The position numbers and the translations under genes are program-made. A stretch of 64,000 bases of DNA. Origin: Zeus faber. Taxonomy: Eukaryota; Chordata; Actinopteri; Zeiformes; Zeidae. The stretch is from NCBI GenBank assembly GCA_960531495.1, contig OY482860.1, forward strand, positions 12,848,299-12,912,298, in the 5' to 3' direction. Shown in pieces: positions 60,437-64,000 of this stretch; the stretch's first letter is position 1; every line of letters starts with the position of its first letter. Below the pieces are notes generated by a model that was given only the letters and a program-made list of their open reading frames with translations, made no database searches and was not told the DNA's origin.

Positions 60437-63400
60437 GTGGCACCTGAACAGGAGGAACAGCGCGACGAAGAATCCCAGGCATCGTTCGACCCTGGAACTA
60501 ATGGTGGCGGCCCTTGCCACAATGCAGGAACAAGCCCTGCATTCCTGGGATATGGCAAGGGTCCGTGAGTGGACCAGGAGGCGCTCCGGGAGAGCCAACA
60601 GGCCATCCAGATCCTCCTCCAGGAGCGCACCAGACCTGGCGAGGAACAACCGCTGGGCCTCCCCATCCCCCCGCTACAGAAGATGACAGGGGAGGACGAT
60701 CCCGAGGCATTCCTCACTGACTTTAAACTGATTGCCGAGGCGGCTGGCTGGTCAGACTGAGAGCAGGTGTGGCAGCTCGTTTCCCTCCTCTCGGGAGAAG
60801 CTGGTGGCGCATGCCCTACCGCCGGAGTAGTGGATGAGCTACTCTGTCGTTCGGAGGGCGGTGATGGAACAGGTCAGGAGAACACCTGAGGGCCACCACC
60901 TGAGCCTCCGGTCACTCCCCTACGACACCGTGGGCCAGCTGTTCCTGCACGCCCAGCAGTTCCTCGACACGGCACAAAGAGGCTACGACCAGAGGAGCGC
61001 TCCCTGCACCAGACTGTCAAGGCGGTGCAGGGAGGTTCGGTGGCAGGTGGCCACCGAACAGTTTGTGGACAATCTCCTGGCCCACACCACTAGCTGGGTG
61101 AGTTGCCACCGACCAGCCTCCCTCTAAGCTCTCATAGCTCTCGCTGAGGACCACGCCAAGGCCTACACCCACACCGCCGCCTACCGCACCGGACCGGAGA
61201 GAGGACCACTGAGAAGCCGCGGAACACAGACCGTCGGGGACCGCCAAGGGGCCTGCCAAGGGGCCCGCGCCCGCGCCCTGATTCAGCATGGGAGTCACGG
61301 CGGGAGACCACCTCCTACGCTGCTCCAGGTTATTCGGGTCACCAGTCCGCCAGATCCCTCCCCAGTTGAGGGGAGGGATCCTACCATGTGCCAGTAAGGT
61401 TACAAGGGGGTAGACGTCAGGCTTTGCTGGACTTGGGCTGTTCACAAACGATGATTCAGCAACACTCGGTTTGACCCAGGGCTTTGGTAGAGACCTCCAG
61501 GGTGGATACTTGTTGTGGGCATGGGGATATTCACACATATCCGATAGTGCGGCTCGGAATTTGCTATAAGGGGAAAAAGCATATGGTAAAGGCTGCGGTT
61601 AGTTCCCGCCTGTCGCACCCCCTGATTTTGGGTACAAATTGGCCACTTTTTGATGTCTCAATGAGAGAAGCAGGGGGGTTGCGCTCACGATCTGTAGGTA
61701 TATGCGAGTGTTGCGGTGCATGGCGTGGCATGCAACATGGCAAATTAGTCCCTAAAAGCCGTCGGGGTTTAGTCCTCCAGGTGTCTCATTATAACCTGAT
61801 GGCTGGTCACAAAGGACACGAGAAAACACTTGAGCGGATAATGGCCTGTTTCTATTGGCCGGGCATCTGGGCGGACGTGCGGCAGCGCTGTGCTGCCTGT
61901 CCTGAGTGTCAGCTGGTGAATCCACCGGCTATGTCCAGAGGGCCGTTGAGGCCACTCCCTTAATTGAGACGCCGTTCTAGAGAACCGCTATGGATCTCAT
62001 TGGGCCATTAGACCGCAGTCATCAGGGCTATCGATTCGCGTTAGTCCTTGTAGACTACGTGACCCAATACCCAGAAGCAGTAGTATTAGTATTACGGGTC
62101 TGTGTGTGTGTATTATAGTAGTATTAGGGTCAAAAATGTGGTGCAGGCGCTGTTTCCGGTCATCTCCCAGGTCGGGCTTCAAAGAAAATTCTGACCGACC
62201 AAGGCACTTAGTTTACATAATCCAGAAATTCGTCCACGATGCCAAAATTGGGACAGGAAAACTGTCAGGAAGGTCCCAGCACCAGTAAAAACAACGTCCA
62301 GTACATCATTGGACCTGAGAGCAAAGCTACACGTGTTAGGGCAGAAAGCACGGGAGAACATTCTCCAGGCCAAGGAAAGTCATCACTATCTGTATGACAG
62401 GGGGGCTCGGTTAAGACAATTCTCACCGGGAGACAAGGTGTTAGTACTGCTCCCCACGTCCAGCTCAAATTACTGGTGAAGTGGCAAGGGGACCTTCATG
62501 GTCACATGACATGTGGGGGAGGTTGATTATGAAGTCAAACGCACAGGGGGAGGTCCACCAAAATTTACCACCTAAACCCCCTAAAAGAATGGAGGGAAGG
62601 TGTGCTCGTGAGGGGGGGGGGGACTAGAGAGGGATGAGTTGGGGCTGAGGTTTCAAATCCGGCAGATCGCACCGCGGCCCTTTAAAGTGACCATCTCTCC
62701 CCTGGCCAGAGCGCAGACGTCATGACGCTGCAGCTGTGCTTTGCAGATGTGTTCTCTCCCCTGCCCGGCCGTACGCCCCTCATACTCAACCATGTGAAGA
62801 TGACCTCAGGGTTTAAGGTGCACTTCCGGCCGTATCGCCTGCCCAAAAACAGACGAAAAATAGTGCAGGCGGAATAAGAGGCCATGCTGGACATGGGGGT
62901 AATAGAGGGGTCGGTGCGGTTCTACGTAGATTACCGGAAGTTGAACGTGGTGTCAAAATTTGATGCTGACCCTATGTCCCGCGTCGACGAGCTTCTTGAC
63001 CGCTTAGGTAGGCTCGTTTTTTTACGATGCTGGATTCAACCAAGGGCTACTGGCAGATTCTCTTGTCCCAGCAGACCAAGGAAAAATCGGTCTTCTCCAC
63101 TCCGCAAGGACTTTCCCAGTTTTGCGTGCTTCCGCTTGGGTTGTTCATGCAGCATTTGCCGCTGCATACTAGAAGATTTGATTATTCATAGCGATACCTG
63201 GGAGCGGCAGCTGCAGTATGTGGACGTGATGCTGGGGTCCCTGAGGCTCACCGCCAACCCAAAGAAGTCGGCGGTTGGGCGGAGGGAGGTACGGTATCTG
63301 GGGTACCACTTGGGGGGGGTACCACTTTGGGGGGGCCCGCTCAGACCGCAGGTGGATAACATCGCCGCGGTTGCGAACATGCCAAAATGGGGGTGGGGTG

Positions 63401-63447
63401 GGGGAGTTGGCCAGACAGCACCCCGGCCTAAGTGCGACGGTGGGGTA

Positions 63448-63740
63448 TGTAGCAGGCCAGGAGGGCGTTGTCAAGCTCCGATCCTTAAACCACAAATAAT
63501 ATAGGGACATGGACCCGGGCGAGACGAGCACGCTACCCAAGCCACCAGACTTGTCATGGCGGGAGCACATGACACATGACACCCCTACGATCTAGTGGAC
63601 GATTTCCGCAATTGCCTGATTTGTTGTTTTGGCCAATGAGCCACCATCCCGAGAATAAATACGCATCAACCGGCGCTGTTTCGCCTCCGCCTGCCTCCTC
63701 TTCCTCATTGCCTGGCCTGCGCCAGAATACAACTCTACAG
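63448..63740 (+). repeat. 3' LTR of the Gmr1-like fossil
   Basis: Begins TGTAGCAGGCCAGGAGGGCG and ends near AACTCTACAG. It is collinear with the 5' LTR over most of its length but shorter. No obvious target duplication was seen. Confidence 0.7.
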
Positions 63741-64000
63741 CGTGCACAGAACACAACTCAGGGGGTTCACATGTTAACAGATTAACAGCAACAATTAATT
63801 AACAGCTATATCAGCTTTAAAATAGCGGTATAATGTGGATATCCTTACCCTCACAAAAACTCTGTGGCAGTGGGGTGTGGTTTTGGCAGCATCTGTAGGT
63901 AGAGAGAGCCAGCACTTGGGACGCACCTGTAGGAGATTGAGGTAATTAGCTGAGTATTTAAAAGCTGTTGTGTTGTCACCTCTATCTCCTGACAGCGAGG
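63741..64000. other. Right edge, unassigned
   Basis: No gene, repeat or motif is recognised in these 260 bp. Confidence 0.4.

Larger units (their letters stand above)
60035..63740 (+). mobile_element. Ty3/gypsy LTR retrotransposon, Gmr1-like, old and broken
   Basis: A fossil LTR element of about 3.7 kb. Parts in order: 5' LTR, a tRNA-Lys-type primer binding site, gag-like region (with DDPEAFLTDFKLIAEAAGW), a short aspartic-protease-like patch near 61410-61460, integrase-like region (HKGHEKTLERI, CPECQLV; core near 61990-62230; chromodomain-like LLVKWQG near 62470), reverse transcriptase-like region (VDYRKLNVVSKFDADP; LTANPKKSAVGRREVRYLGY) and 3' LTR. Integrase before reverse transcriptase is the Gmr1 arrangement described from cod. 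It is broken in many places and the LTRs are clearly diverged, so it looks old. Confidence 0.85.

Overview
This window is nuclear DNA from a ray-finned (teleost) fish. The evidence is split genes with GT-AG introns, proteins close to vertebrate orthologues, very long CA/GT microsatellites, and a repeat mix typical of fish: an L2-type LINE with an esterase ORF1, a Tc1 IR/DR transposon, mariner-type MITEs, a tRNA-derived SINE and a Gmr1-like Ty3/gypsy fossil. There is no bacterial or phage-like content and no CRISPR array. The species cannot be named from the sequence alone.

Four host genes were found, all on the minus strand. In transcription order they are: ndst2 (heparan sulfate N-deacetylase/N-sulfotransferase 2), 13 coding exons between 51472 and 31061, 906 codons plus stop; gprin2 (G protein-regulated inducer of neurite outgrowth, best match GPRIN2), one coding exon 12423-10783, with a likely 5' UTR exon at 14864-14771 and possibly a CpG-rich first exon near 25.9 kb; polr1c (RPAC1/AC40, shared by RNA polymerases I and III), 9 exons 7867-3219, 350 codons plus stop; and exon 1 of fbxo28 (2160-1972), whose other exons lie off the left edge. 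Exon borders were set by reading GT/AG sites and checking that phase is kept; the summed coding lengths are exact multiples of three.

Layout: 1-2.3 kb, fbxo28 intron 1 and exon 1 with a promoter carrying two CREs; 3.2-8 kb, polr1c with a terminal-inverted-repeat minisatellite in intron 1; 8.9-15 kb, gprin2; 15-31 kb, repeat-rich intergenic or intronic DNA with a decayed 5.2-kb L2 LINE (about 19.83-25.07 kb) and a CpG-rich block; 31-51.5 kb, ndst2 with Tc1 in intron 9, a head-to-head inverted pair in intron 5, a SINE in intron 4 and a large first intron; 51.5-59.6 kb, apparently gene-free DNA with microsatellites, a long polypurine tract and repeat scraps; 59.6-63.7 kb, a mariner-type MITE followed by a broken Gmr1-like LTR element.

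The host genes are not functionally linked: a Golgi heparan sulfate enzyme, a neuronal G-protein effector, a polymerase subunit and an F-box adaptor. I found no convincing undescribed system. The most interesting signals are structural: splice acceptors fed directly by (TG)n arrays, a 28-bp minisatellite motif shared between a TIR-bounded element and the LINE 3' UTR, a long intronic inverted repeat beside an ndst2 exon, and a complete uORF in the predicted gprin2 5' exon.
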